In this document: positions 27,004 through 36,036 of the stretch, one piece after another
Layout of the letters: every line of letters begins with the position of its first letter
How positions within the stretch are numbered: position 1 is the stretch's first letter
DNA from: CAWJFJ01 sp963800065
Lineage (GTDB): Bacteria; Actinomycetota; Acidimicrobiia; Acidimicrobiales; UBA8190
Direction of reading: 5' to 3'
Length of the DNA stretch: 64,000 bases
Assembly (NCBI GenBank): GCA_963800065.1
Contig: CAWCZO010000010.1
Location: forward strand, 186,001-250,000
The notes under the pieces: generated by a model
Told to the model about the DNA's origin: nothing
What the model saw: only the letters and a program-made list of their open reading frames with translations
Databases searched by the model: none
Position numbers and translations under genes: made by a program

Positions 27004-27273
27004 TCAGGCGTGGTGCACGAGCCCGGCCGGCGCGCTGTCGAGACTCTGGAGGATGGCTTCGGCCAGCTCACGGGCCGAGGCGGGGTCGAGCTCCACGGCC
27101 ACCCGGTACCCGGGACCACGGGCCGGGTTCCGCAGGTCGATGTTCAGGGTGTGCTCGGCGCGGGCGTGGACGGGGTGGTCGAAATAGACGGTGGCGTCCG
27201 AGAGGGCGAACCATCCGTCGGCGCCCTTGCCGCTCCCGGTGACGGCGAGGGTGGTCGTCTCATAGGTGCACAC
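27004..27273 (-). CDS. Small conserved actinobacterial protein (DUF6295-like)
   Basis: An 89-residue protein beginning 'MCTYETTTLAVTGSGKGADGWF', continuing 'ATVYFDHPVHARAEHTLNIDLRNPA' and ending with a helix 'ARELAEAILQSLDSAPAG'. I recall this pattern from a widespread actinobacterial family (DUF6295) often found beside dienelactone hydrolase or MFS genes. No catalytic function is known. No signal peptide is seen. The gene begins 12 bp after the dienelactone hydrolase stop and closes the MFS-MerR-hydrolase operon. Confidence 0.75.
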   Translation of the reverse strand: MCTYETTTLAVTGSGKGADGWFALSDATVYFDHPVHARAEHTLNIDLRNPARGPGYRVAVELDPASARELAEAILQSLDSAPAGLVHHA

Positions 27274-27285
27274 GATCGCCTCCCG

Positions 27286-28029
27286 TCAACTGCTCAGGTA
27301 GCGGCCGAAGAACATGAAGATCTTCTCCCAGCCGTCGTTGGCCGCCTCGGGCCGGTAGCTCGGGCGGTTGGTGGCGAAGAAGGCGTGGCCGGCTCCTTCG
27401 TAGGAGTGGAAGGAGTAGGTCTTCCCGTTGTCGGCCAGGATCTTCTCGAGCTCGGCCACCTCGGCCGGGGAGGGGTGCTGGTCCTCGCTCCCGAACAGGC
27501 CGAGGAGGGGACACGACAGATCCTTGGCCAGGTTCCCGATCGGCTCCACCTTGAGCGGGAGCCCCTCGGGGACGGGATTGATGATGAAGGCGCCGTAGCA
27601 GTCGACGGCGGCGTCGAGCGGCAGGCTGCAGGCGGCCAGGAAGGACTGACGGCCGCCCGAGCAGTAGCCGATGGTGGCCACCTTGCCGTTGGAGGAGGAG
27701 AGCGACCTCAGGTGGGCGGCGGCGCCGCCGACGTCTCCCACCAGACGCTCGTCGGGAACGCCGCCCCGGGCCCGGGCCGTCGCGGCGGCGTCGTCGGGAC
27801 TGGCCCCGGGGGCGTCGCGCCAGTGGAGGTTGGGACAGACGGCCAGATAGCCGTGGGCGGCGAATGTCCTCGTGATCTCCTTCGTCTGCTCGTCGTAGCC
27901 GGGCATGTGGTGGATCACGACGACACCGCCGGTCGGTGGCCCGTCGAGGGGTTGGGCCAGGTAGGCCTCGATCTCGTCACCCCCGGCGCCGGTGATCATC
28001 ACCGTCTCGGCGCGCATCGCATCTGTCAT
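27286..28029 (-). CDS. Dienelactone hydrolase family protein
   Basis: A 247-residue alpha/beta hydrolase with the dienelactone hydrolase triad: Cys123 in 'IGYCSGGRQS', Asp183 in 'FGSEDQHPS' and His215 in 'EGAGHAFF'. The Cys nucleophile (rather than Ser) fits the DLH family, which opens cyclic dienelactones in aromatic degradation, though many homologues act on other esters. The ATG overlaps the stop of the MerR gene (ATGA at 28026-28029). Its place behind an exporter and a MerR regulator suggests a detoxification role for compounds the exporter also handles. Confidence 0.85.
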   Translation of the reverse strand: MTDAMRAETVMITGAGGDEIEAYLAQPLDGPPTGGVVVIHHMPGYDEQTKEITRTFAAHGYLAVCPNLHWRDAPGASPDDAAATARARGGVPDERLVGDVGGAAAHLRSLSSSNGKVATIGYCSGGRQSFLAACSLPLDAAVDCYGAFIINPVPEGLPLKVEPIGNLAKDLSCPLLGLFGSEDQHPSPAEVAELEKILADNGKTYSFHSYEGAGHAFFATNRPSYRPEAANDGWEKIFMFFGRYLSS

Positions 28030-28560
28030 GACTGCCTCGCTTTCTGTCTTTCGGTCTCCGACCGGTCGCCGCTGTCCCGTGGTGAGAGTTCCGACGCGTC
28101 GAGTGTGTCGAGTCGGGCCCGCAGCCGGCCAGCGCTGGCCTGGCGCTCGGCCCGGAAGGCCTCGATCCTGGCCAGAGTGTCGTCCAGTCGGGCCAGGAGC
28201 TGATCGTTGGCCGTGACGGCCTGGTCGAGAAGTTCGCGCTCGTCTCGCCGGTGTGGGTGCACCGGACCGGAATTCGGATCGGACCCGGTCGAGGACGTCG
28301 ACGTCTTCGGTGTCGAGGACGACCCGGACCTCGGCCAACGAGAATCCGAGCAGCTTCTGGAGATCCCGGATCCTCGTCACCCGGGCCATGTCGGTGGCCG
28401 TGTAGTGGCGGTCGCCACTGCTCCCGTGGGAGGACGGCGCCACCAGACCGAGCTCCTCCCAGTAGCGCAACGTCCGGGTCGTGAGACCGGCCAGCTTGGC
28501 AACCTCGCCGATCCGGAACACGACGGGCTTCCCCGCCGTCATCGACGGCTCCGGTGTCAT
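28026..28560 (-). pseudogene. MerR-family regulator, apparent +1 frameshift
   Basis: The first frame (ATG at 28560) encodes 'FRIGEVAKLAGLTTRTLRYWEELGLVAPSSHGSSGDRHYTATDMARVTRIRDLQKLLGFSLAEVRVVL', a normal MerR head. It continues to 'DVLDRVRSEFRSG'. The dimerisation helix ('HRRDERELLDQAVTANDQLLARLDDTLARIEAFRAERQASAGRLRARL') is in another frame. Removing one base near 28255-28275 joins them into about 178 residues. The start overlaps the MFS stop by one base and the end overlaps the hydrolase start, so the operon is tightly packed. It is paralogous to the MerR at 22844 and probably binds the shared dyad. Sequence error or true loss cannot be separated here. Confidence 0.78.
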
Positions 28561-30437
28561 CACCGACCGCCCTGCGGTACGCCACCCACCGCCGTGGCCA
28601 CTCCCGCCGACCCCCCGTCGGATCCGGCGACCTCTCCACGTGTTCCGTTGGCGGCCGGGTCCGGGGCGGCCCCGACGGTCACCGGCCGGTCGGTCCCGGA
28701 CGTCTCGGCGTGGACGTACATCGTCCCCCGGCTCCACGAGGCAGCCGCCGCCAGGGCGCTGGCCATGATGGCGAAATCGAGCGCGGCGTGCAGTCCGGCC
28801 CGGAACGGCGCCGTGATCAGCGAGGGGAAGAAGCCGTGCCCGAGGAGCACCGCCTGCTGGGCGGCGGGCAGGCGGGCCACGGTCCCGGCCCCGATGAGAT
28901 GTTCGATCGGGTTGTAACCGAGGAAGGCGGCGAAGAGGGTGGACACCGGGGGCAGATGGGCGGCGCGCTGTGCCGTGGCCGCCGGGACTCCGTGGCTGAC
29001 CAGACCGTGGAAGAGGCTCTGGGGCAGCGTCGACGAGAGGCCGACGATCATCAGCGTGAAGAAGATCCCGATGGAGAAGACCTGGGCCGAGTTCTGGAAC
29101 GTCGTGTTCATCCCCGACCCCGCGCCGCGGTGCTCGGGCGGGAGGCTGTTCATCACGCCGGTGCGGTTCGGCGATCCGAAGGCGGCCATCGTCAGCCCCA
29201 GGAGGAACAGCAGGAGCCCGAACACCCAGTAGGAGAAGTCGATGGGGAGGAGCTCGAGAAGGCCGAAGGAGATCCCGGCGCCGATCATCCCGCCGGTGGC
29301 GAAGGGACGGGCCCCGTAACGGTCCGACAGGATCCCGGTCAAGGGGCCGGAGATGAGCAGCCCCAGGGTCAACGGGATCATGGCGATCCCGGCCCACAAC
29401 GGCGTCCGGGCGAAGTCGTAACCGTGGAGAGGCAGCCAGATCCCCTGCAGCCAGATCACGAGCATGAACATCAACCCGCCGCGCGAGAGGGCGGCGAGGA
29501 AGCTGGCGAAGACCCCGGAGGTGAAGGCGCGGATCTTGAAGAGCTGCAGCCGGAACATGGGCTCGGCCACCTTGGTCTCGATGATGCAGAAGGCCACCAT
29601 CAGGACCACTCCCACCCCGATGGCGCCGAGAACGAGGGGGTTCCCCCACCCCATGTTGCTGTGCCCGTAGGGCTCGATCCCGTAGGTGATCCCCACCATG
29701 ATCAGGACCAGGCCGAACCCGAAGGTGATGTTCCCCGGCCAGTCGATGGCGGCCGGCCGCCGTTGGCCGAGCTCGCGCAGCTTCAAGTACCCGAGCACGG
29801 TGCCGAGCAGGCCGACGGGCACCGAGACGAGGAAGATCAGCCGCCAGTTGATCGGCGCCAGCACCCCGCCCAGGATCAACCCGATGAAGGACCCGCTGAA
29901 GGCGGCGGCCTGGTTCACCCCGAGGGCCAGGCCCCGCTGTCCCGACGGGAAGGCGTCGGTCAGGATGGCCGCCGAGTTGGCCATCAGCATCGCCGCCCCG
30001 ATGGCCTGGAAGATCCGCATCGTGATCAACCAAATCCCGGCGACGTGGCCGTGGGCCCACGTGATGGTGAGCAGCAGGGAGAAGAAGGTGAAGACGGCGA
30101 AACCCAGGTTGTAGACGCGGACGCGGCCGTAGATGTCACCCAGGCGACCGAGCGTGACCACCAGGACGCTCGTGACCACCAGGAATCCGAGGATCATCCA
30201 CAACAGGTAGAAGGTGTTCCCCGGCTGCAGGGGATTGATCCCGATCCCCCGGAAGATGTCGGGCATGGCGATCAGGACGATGGAGCCGTCGATCGTCGCC
30301 ATCAGCATCCCGAGGGTGGAGACGAACAGCGCCGTCCACTTGTAGCCGTCGGGAAGCGGGGCCGAGGTGCCCGGTGGCATCGATCGCTCGAGGTGGGTCA
30401 TCGCGCTCCTGCGGATCCGGTCGACCCTGACGTTCAC
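28560..30437 (-). CDS. MFS multidrug exporter (DHA2/EmrB-QacA type), paralogue of 23393-25147
   Basis: A 625-residue, 14-helix exporter. Motif A 'LGRLGDIYGRVRVYNLGF' and the segment 'MANSAAILTDAFPSGQRGLALGVNQAAAFSGSFIGLILGGVLAP' parallel the other exporter almost word for word. GTG at 30437 is preferred because an AAGGA box precedes it and the distance to the upstream dyad (11 nt) matches the paralogue; ATG at 30401 is an alternative. It heads the operon MFS-MerR-dienelactone hydrolase-DUF6295. Substrate is unknown; lipophilic drugs or aromatic esters are reasonable candidates. Confidence 0.86.
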   Translation of the reverse strand: MNVRVDRIRRSAMTHLERSMPPGTSAPLPDGYKWTALFVSTLGMLMATIDGSIVLIAMPDIFRGIGINPLQPGNTFYLLWMILGFLVVTSVLVVTLGRLGDIYGRVRVYNLGFAVFTFFSLLLTITWAHGHVAGIWLITMRIFQAIGAAMLMANSAAILTDAFPSGQRGLALGVNQAAAFSGSFIGLILGGVLAPINWRLIFLVSVPVGLLGTVLGYLKLRELGQRRPAAIDWPGNITFGFGLVLIMVGITYGIEPYGHSNMGWGNPLVLGAIGVGVVLMVAFCIIETKVAEPMFRLQLFKIRAFTSGVFASFLAALSRGGLMFMLVIWLQGIWLPLHGYDFARTPLWAGIAMIPLTLGLLISGPLTGILSDRYGARPFATGGMIGAGISFGLLELLPIDFSYWVFGLLLFLLGLTMAAFGSPNRTGVMNSLPPEHRGAGSGMNTTFQNSAQVFSIGIFFTLMIVGLSSTLPQSLFHGLVSHGVPAATAQRAAHLPPVSTLFAAFLGYNPIEHLIGAGTVARLPAAQQAVLLGHGFFPSLITAPFRAGLHAALDFAIMASALAAAASWSRGTMYVHAETSGTDRPVTVGAAPDPAANGTRGEVAGSDGGSAGVATAVGGVPQGGR

Positions 30438-30448
30438 GGCAAGGTTCC

Positions 30449-30464
30449 TTCACGTTAACGTCAA
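30449..30464. promoter_or_regulatory. MerR-type operator dyad upstream of the second MFS-MerR operon
   Basis: TTCACGTTAACGTCAA shares the 13-bp core ACGTTAACGTCAA with the site at 25157-25172 and lies 11 nt before the GTG start of the exporter. The conserved position and sequence before two paralogous exporter-MerR operons support a common regulator-binding site. Confidence 0.6.
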
Positions 30465-30570
30465 TCCCGATGGTCCCCCGACCGGGATCGACGGAGCTTC
30501 AGAACCACCGGTCCGGGATACTGTCGGCATGAAGCGGAGGATCCGATTCCGGTACTGAGAGGCCAGGGAC

Positions 30571-32040
30571 GTGACAGAGAAGCGGATCCACTACGGCGCC
30601 ACCTTCGCCGTCCTGGCCATCGCCGCCTTGGCCTTCAGTCTCCTGCAGTCGATGATCATCCCGGCCATTCCGGAGTTGGAGCGTGCTCTTCACACCTCGG
30701 CGACGGGGGCGACGTGGTTGTTGACCGCCTACCTCCTCAGCGCGGCGATCGCCACACCGATCCTCGGCCGCGTGGGCGACATGGTGGGCAAGGAGAAGAT
30801 GCTCGTCGTCGTGCTCGTCACCCTCTCCGTCGGGACGCTGCTCAGTGCCGTGGCCACCACCTTGCCGGTCATGCTCCTGGGCCGGGCCGTCCAGGGAACG
30901 GGGGGAGCGGTCTTCCCGCTGGCCTTCGGCATCATCCGCGACGAGTTCCCGCGGGCGAAGGTCTCCACCGGCATCGGGATCATGTCGGCCATCCTCGGGA
31001 TCGGGGTGGGAGGGGGGATCGTTCTGGCCGGGCCCATCGTCGAACACCTCTCCTATCACTGGCTCTTCTGGATCCCACTGGTCATGACGCTGGTGGCCAC
31101 GGCGGCCACGTTCATCTTCGTGCCCGAATCCCCCGTCCGCGCCCCCGGGCGCATCAACTGGCTCGGGGCCGGATTCATGTCCGCCTGGCTCGTGACCGGA
31201 CTGCTCGCCGTCTCCGAAGGCCCGGCCTGGGGGTGGTTGAACGCCACCGTGTTGGCTCTGTTCGCCGCCACGACGGCGTTGGTGGCGCTGTGGGTGTGGT
31301 CTGAGGTCCGCTCCGACTCACCGGTGGTCGACATGAACATGATGCGGATCCCGGCCGTCTGGAGCACCAATCTGGCGGCGCTGTTGTTCGGGTTCGGGAT
31401 GTTCGTCTTCTTCATCACGGTGCCCCAGTTCGTGCAGACGCCGGCCCACGAAGGGTACGGATTCGGCGCTTCGGTCACGCAGTCGGGACTGTTCCTCCTG
31501 CCCTTCGCCATGGCCATGCTCCTGGTGGCGCCCCTCACCGGACGCCTGGCCATCGCCTTCGGATCCAAACCGCTCCTCTTCGTCGGTGCCGTCTTCTCGG
31601 CCGCCAGTTACGGCTTCCTGGCCGTGGCCGACAGCCAACCCTGGAACGTCTATGTCGCGGCCGGCCTCCTGGGCGTGGGGATCGCCCTCGGATACGCCTC
31701 GATGGCCAACCTCATCATCGAAGCGGTGCCGGCGAACCAGACCGGAGTGGCCACCGGGATGAACACCAACATCCGGAACATCGGGGCCGCCCTGGGCAGT
31801 GGGATCGCCACCAGCATCATCGTGAGCAACCTCCTCCCGGGAGGATTCCCCACCGCTCACGGGTACACGGTGGCCTTCGTGGTGTCGGCGGCATCGCTGG
31901 TGGTCGCCGCCCTCGCCGCTCTGACCATTCCCAACCGACCGCACTCGCCGGTCGTGACCTCTCTGTCCCACCCGGGACTCACCGGGGAGGCCGAGGTGTT
32001 CGTGGGGGCTGCCGCCTACGCGTCGGAGGACGGGACGTGA
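30571..32040 (+). CDS. MFS drug exporter (DHA2-like)
   Basis: A 489-residue transporter. 'ATWLLTAYLLSAAIATPILGRVGDMVGKEKML' carries MFS motif A, and 'GRAVQGTGGAVFPLAFGIIRDEFPRAKVSTGIGIMSAILGIGVGGGIVLAGPI' the antiporter segment. About 14 helices are visible. It differs clearly from the other exporters of the window and has its own TetR repressor, whose GTG overlaps its TGA. The start is GTG at 30571, 133 bp from the divergent exporter. The pair is a classical drug-pump/repressor unit; the inducer is unknown. Confidence 0.86.
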   Translation: MTEKRIHYGATFAVLAIAALAFSLLQSMIIPAIPELERALHTSATGATWLLTAYLLSAAIATPILGRVGDMVGKEKMLVVVLVTLSVGTLLSAVATTLPVMLLGRAVQGTGGAVFPLAFGIIRDEFPRAKVSTGIGIMSAILGIGVGGGIVLAGPIVEHLSYHWLFWIPLVMTLVATAATFIFVPESPVRAPGRINWLGAGFMSAWLVTGLLAVSEGPAWGWLNATVLALFAATTALVALWVWSEVRSDSPVVDMNMMRIPAVWSTNLAALLFGFGMFVFFITVPQFVQTPAHEGYGFGASVTQSGLFLLPFAMAMLLVAPLTGRLAIAFGSKPLLFVGAVFSAASYGFLAVADSQPWNVYVAAGLLGVGIALGYASMANLIIEAVPANQTGVATGMNTNIRNIGAALGSGIATSIIVSNLLPGGFPTAHGYTVAFVVSAASLVVAALAALTIPNRPHSPVVTSLSHPGLTGEAEVFVGAAAYASEDGT

Positions 32041-32747
32041 CGCCTCAACAGACGGCGCCGCCGGACGTGGCGGGGAGCCCAGGGGACAGGCCGCTGCGGA
32101 GGGACGCCGAGTGCAATCTGGCCCGCATCCTGGTGGCCGCGGGCGATGTCTTCGCCGAGCAGGGCTACGACGCATCGATGGAGCAGATCGCCGGGCGGGC
32201 CGGGGTGGGCATCGGAACCCTTTACCGGCGCTTCCCCAACAAGGGCGAGCTCGTCGGCGCCTGCATCGCCGCTGCCCACGACCGGACGCAACGGATCGCC
32301 GCCTCGGTCCTGGCCGAGAGCACCCCCGCCGATGGGGTCTTCGAATTCCTGCGGCGGTGCATCGCCGCCCCGTCGTGCTGGCGGATGATCGCGGCCCGGG
32401 CTCCGTCGACCGACAACACCACCAGCTCGGCGCTCTCCCGGATCGCCCCGCTCGTCGACACCCTGCTCGAGAGGGCCAAGCACGCCGGCACCATCCGGGC
32501 CGACGTGGAATTCACCGACCTGGCCGTGATCCTGCTGTCGGTGCGGGCCGTCGCCGACCTCTGCGATCCGCACGTCCCCCACAGCTCCGCCCGCTACCTG
32601 GAACTGGTTCTGGACGGGCTCCGACCCGGTGGGAGACCGTGGACCAACCCGCCCATGGCCGTGGCGCAGATGGGCGCCGTTCTCACGGCCCGCCCGCCAG
32701 CGGCCACCAGGAGCGGAAGGGAACCGGAGTCAGCTGGCCGAGGCTGA
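32037..32747 (+). CDS. TetR-family repressor of the preceding MFS exporter
   Basis: A 236-residue regulator. The N-terminal helix-turn-helix (about 28-72) reads 'ILVAAGDVFAEQGYDASMEQIAGRAGVGIGTLYRRFPNKGELV', typical of TetR. The C-terminal ligand domain ('VFEFLRRCIAAPSCWRMIAARAP ...') resembles the subgroup often found beside MFS pumps. GTG at 32037 overlaps the exporter stop (GTGA). The 3' end overlaps the convergent GGDEF-EAL gene by 18 bp. It probably represses the exporter-repressor operon through a site in 30490-30570. Confidence 0.87.
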   Translation: MTPQQTAPPDVAGSPGDRPLRRDAECNLARILVAAGDVFAEQGYDASMEQIAGRAGVGIGTLYRRFPNKGELVGACIAAAHDRTQRIAASVLAESTPADGVFEFLRRCIAAPSCWRMIAARAPSTDNTTSSALSRIAPLVDTLLERAKHAGTIRADVEFTDLAVILLSVRAVADLCDPHVPHSSARYLELVLDGLRPGGRPWTNPPMAVAQMGAVLTARPPAATRSGREPESAGRG

Positions 32748-35225
32748 CGGCACACCCACGCGGGCGGGGTCCTCCAGGAACCTCCGGAGTTCATCGCTGG
32801 TCAGGGGACGGGCGATGAAGAACCCCTGGGCGATGTCGACGCCGAGGTAGGCCAACGAGTTGAGGTTGCTCGCCTTCTCGGCCCCCTCCGCCACCACGAT
32901 CAGCTTGAGCGCCCGGGCCAGTTCGACCGTCGAGCTGATGATGGCCCGGGCCCGGTCGTCCTCCTCGAGGGCGAGGACGAAGGACTTGTCGATCTTCAGC
33001 TCGTCGATGGGGAGCTGCAGGAGCTGCGACATGGACGAGTAGCCGACACCGAAGTCGTCGATGGAGATACGGATCCCCCGGTCGCGCAACTCGTCGATAC
33101 TGCGCTTGGCCCGTTCGGGGTCGGCACCGATGCAGGACTCGGTGACCTCGAGGGTGAGCCGGCTGTGGGGCACGTCGTACTCTTCGAGGAGATCGTCGAT
33201 GAAGGCCGGGAGCTCTTCGTCGACCAGGTCGTAGCGGGAGATGTTGACGCTCATCTGCAGAGGATGCCCGCGCTCGTCGAGCCGGGCCGCCTCGGCGATG
33301 GCCATCTCGAGGACGGCGCGGGTGAGTTGCGGGATCAGCCCCACCCGTTCGGCCAGGGGGACGAAGGAGTCGGGTTGCAGCAGGCCGTGCTTCGGGTTGT
33401 GCCAGCGCACCAGGGCCTCGACACCGACCACCGTCTCGGAGTGCAGATTGAGCGTCGGCTGGAAGTGCAGGGTCAGGCTCCGCGTATTGATCGCCGTCCG
33501 CAGATCGTCGATCAGCTCCAGCCGCTCGCGGCTGTTGAGGTCGTGGTCGGCGTGGTAGACGCAGACGATCGACCGACTGCGCTTGGCCTCGTACATGGCC
33601 ACGTCGGCGCTGCGCAGGAGCTCGGAATGGGTCGACCCGTGGTCCGGGGAGATCGAGACCCCGATACTGGCACCGACGCGGACGGTCACGCCGTCGAGCG
33701 AGATCGGGTCGAACAGGGTCTCGGCCAGCTCCTGGGCCACCACCACCAGCTCCTGGCTGGAGTCGACCACACACGTGCTGGCGAACTCGTCGCCGCCGAG
33801 CCGCGCCACCGAGCCGCGGTTGGCGATCTTGCGCTCGAAGCGCCGCGCCACGATGCGCAGGAGCTCGTCACCGCAGTGATGCCCCAGTGAGTCGTTGATC
33901 TCCTTGAAGCCGTCCAGGTCGACCAGGAGGACCCCGACGCGTTCGGGATCGCGGGCCGTATGGAGCTTTATCTCGGCGTCCTCCAGAAAGGCGCGTCGGT
34001 TCTGGAGGGCGGTGAGCTGGTCGGTCCGGGCGTCGCGGAAGTTCTCGGCCCCCCGGCGCAGCTCGCGTAGAGTGAGCGCCATCCGGATGATCACAGCCCC
34101 CAGGGCCCCGAGAGCCAGGTTGGAGGCGGCCGAGGCGTCGTGCCGGGCCAGGGCGGCGGCCAGGACGGCCAGGGACACGAAGCCGAACACGATGGGAACC
34201 AGCGCGAACCCCGGCGGAGCCACGCTGAGGTTCCGCCGCGGCAGGGTCCGCCGGTCTTCGCGTGCCCACGCGGCGATCCCCATGATCCAGAGGGCGATGA
34301 CCCATGACCCGCCGACCTGCCTCCCCTCCACGTAGGCGCGCGACGCCGCCTGGTTCAGGTAGATGGCGTCACCGATCACGAACCAGAGGACGCCCAGGAT
34401 GAGCAGGCCCGTCGACCACGTGAGCCGGTACCGCCGCGGGGCCAGCCCGGCCACGATCAACATCAACAGCACCAGGTCGCACGTCGGGTCGGCCAGCTTG
34501 ATGACGACCTGCCACGGGTGGCCGCTGACCGTCAGGAGCCGCTCGAACCACAGCATCGCCGCCGCCGCCGCCGTGGCCAGCCCGGCCACCACACCGTCGA
34601 GCCGCAGACTGAGCAGGCCGCGTCCGAACGACGCCTGGGTCATCATCGCCACGCCGGCGATGAACGCCAGGTCCGACAGAAGGTAGGCGATGTCGCTCGA
34701 CGTCGGGCTGTAGACCGGGCTCAGGTGCTGGTCGTGGAACAGGTAGACAAGATTGCCGATGGTGTTCAGCCCGATGCCGATGGCCATGGCTCCCCAGGCG
34801 GCTCGCAACTTCGTCTTGTGCCGGACCCGCAGGAGAATGGGAACGATGGGCAGGGTGGCGGCGATGTTGCCCACCCACCCGTCCCAGAACCACTGGTACC
34901 CGCTCGGGGGACGCCGCATGGCGAACAGCGACCCCCAGTACACGACCACCAGCAGGGCGGCGGCCAGCTGCCACCACAGTTGTGTCGACGTTGCCCGTGA
35001 CTGGCGGACCAGATCGGTGACGCGCCGGCGGATCTCCGCCGGCGAACCCACAAGGCGTCCCCCGGAGGCCGGGGTCAAGACGCCGGCCGACCCCGTGTCG
35101 TACACCGTCGGCCTGGCCAGAAAGGGCCTGGCCAACAGGGGCAGGCGGGGTCGACCTGCGTCCGGGCCCGTTGACGTCGCCGTCGACTCCAGTGCCTCCA
35201 CCAGGGTGAATCGACCATCGGGCAC
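32730..35225 (-). CDS. Membrane GGDEF-EAL protein (cyclic di-GMP turnover)
   Basis: An 831-residue bifunctional signalling protein. About nine hydrophobic helices (about 75-385) form a membrane sensor of unknown ligand. A GGDEF domain follows (about 400-560, 'DQLTALQNRRAF ... RLGGDEFAS' near 477), then an EAL domain (about 575-820). The EAL domain has intact 'VGVEALVRW', 'NISRYDL', 'LEVTES', 'IDDFGVGYSSM', 'LKIDKSF' and 'VVAEGAE'. Both catalytic signatures are complete, so synthesis and breakdown of c-di-GMP are both possible. The neighbours give no clue to the process controlled. Confidence 0.9.
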   Translation of the reverse strand: MPDGRFTLVEALESTATSTGPDAGRPRLPLLARPFLARPTVYDTGSAGVLTPASGGRLVGSPAEIRRRVTDLVRQSRATSTQLWWQLAAALLVVVYWGSLFAMRRPPSGYQWFWDGWVGNIAATLPIVPILLRVRHKTKLRAAWGAMAIGIGLNTIGNLVYLFHDQHLSPVYSPTSSDIAYLLSDLAFIAGVAMMTQASFGRGLLSLRLDGVVAGLATAAAAAMLWFERLLTVSGHPWQVVIKLADPTCDLVLLMLIVAGLAPRRYRLTWSTGLLILGVLWFVIGDAIYLNQAASRAYVEGRQVGGSWVIALWIMGIAAWAREDRRTLPRRNLSVAPPGFALVPIVFGFVSLAVLAAALARHDASAASNLALGALGAVIIRMALTLRELRRGAENFRDARTDQLTALQNRRAFLEDAEIKLHTARDPERVGVLLVDLDGFKEINDSLGHHCGDELLRIVARRFERKIANRGSVARLGGDEFASTCVVDSSQELVVVAQELAETLFDPISLDGVTVRVGASIGVSISPDHGSTHSELLRSADVAMYEAKRSRSIVCVYHADHDLNSRERLELIDDLRTAINTRSLTLHFQPTLNLHSETVVGVEALVRWHNPKHGLLQPDSFVPLAERVGLIPQLTRAVLEMAIAEAARLDERGHPLQMSVNISRYDLVDEELPAFIDDLLEEYDVPHSRLTLEVTESCIGADPERAKRSIDELRDRGIRISIDDFGVGYSSMSQLLQLPIDELKIDKSFVLALEEDDRARAIISSTVELARALKLIVVAEGAEKASNLNSLAYLGVDIAQGFFIARPLTSDELRRFLEDPARVGVPSASAS

Positions 35226-35240
35226 GGAGACTTGAGCGCC

Positions 35241-35990
35241 TCAGACGAAGGCTCGGGACTCCTCGACCCGGTGACGCCAGGTGACGGCCAGTCCGAGGAG
35301 GGCGGCGTAGCCGAGGAGGACCCCGGCGTCGCCTGGGGCGGGGACCCGTCCGGCCACCACGGCCCACCCCAGGGAGGCGTCGTGGTAACTGGGTAGGAAC
35401 GAGGCGGCGTGCCGCAGGACCGCCGGGAGGTCGGCGACCGGTGTGAAGAGCCCGCCGAAGAAGCTCAGAAGGAACATGAGGGCGGTGACGAGCGGATAGG
35501 CCGTCTCGCCCGAGGCCACGAAGCCGACGAGGACACCGAGGGCGGCGAACGGGACGGCACTGGCCCAGAGCACCACCGTGAGCACCACCCAGGTGGCGGG
35601 GGCCAGGTGCACACCGCCGAGAAGGGCGCCGGTCGACTCCACCACGGCGATCACCGGCAGGGCGATCACCATGGAGGCGGCGATCTTGGTCGTCACGTAG
35701 CTCCACGCCGGCAGCGGGGTCACCCGCAACTGCCGCGTCCAACCCGAGGCGCGCTCGGCGGCCAGCCTCGTCCCTCCGGCGTTGAGAGAGGCCACCATGG
35801 CCCCGAAGCTGGCCATCGACACCATGAAGTACGTCCTCCAGGTGGTCCCGGCGATACGGGCGGCGGGATGTTCGTTGTGGAGGAAGAGGATGTAGAAGAC
35901 GACGGGGAAGCCGACGCTGATCGCGACATAGCGGACGTTGCGCAACAGGCGCAGGACCTCGAAGCGGAGGAAGGCGCCGAGACCCGTCAT
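35241..35990 (-). CDS. ABC-2 type transporter permease
   Basis: A 249-residue membrane protein with six helices. 'LRFEVLRLLRNVRYVAISVGFPVVFYILFL', 'AAERASGWTRQLRVTPLPAWSYVTTKIAASM' and the helix-5/6 region 'FFGGLFTPVADLPAVLRHAASFLPSYH' are typical of ABC-2 drug or lipid exporters. The ATG at 35990 is chosen because it directly precedes the first amphipathic helix. It lies 46 bp downstream of the ATP-binding gene on the same strand and is its obvious partner. Confidence 0.85.
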   Translation of the reverse strand: MTGLGAFLRFEVLRLLRNVRYVAISVGFPVVFYILFLHNEHPAARIAGTTWRTYFMVSMASFGAMVASLNAGGTRLAAERASGWTRQLRVTPLPAWSYVTTKIAASMVIALPVIAVVESTGALLGGVHLAPATWVVLTVVLWASAVPFAALGVLVGFVASGETAYPLVTALMFLLSFFGGLFTPVADLPAVLRHAASFLPSYHDASLGWAVVAGRVPAPGDAGVLLGYAALLGLAVTWRHRVEESRAFV

Positions 35991-36036
35991 GACGTGTGCC
36001 GCGCCATGACGGGCGCCGGCTCGCGCCCGGTTGCGG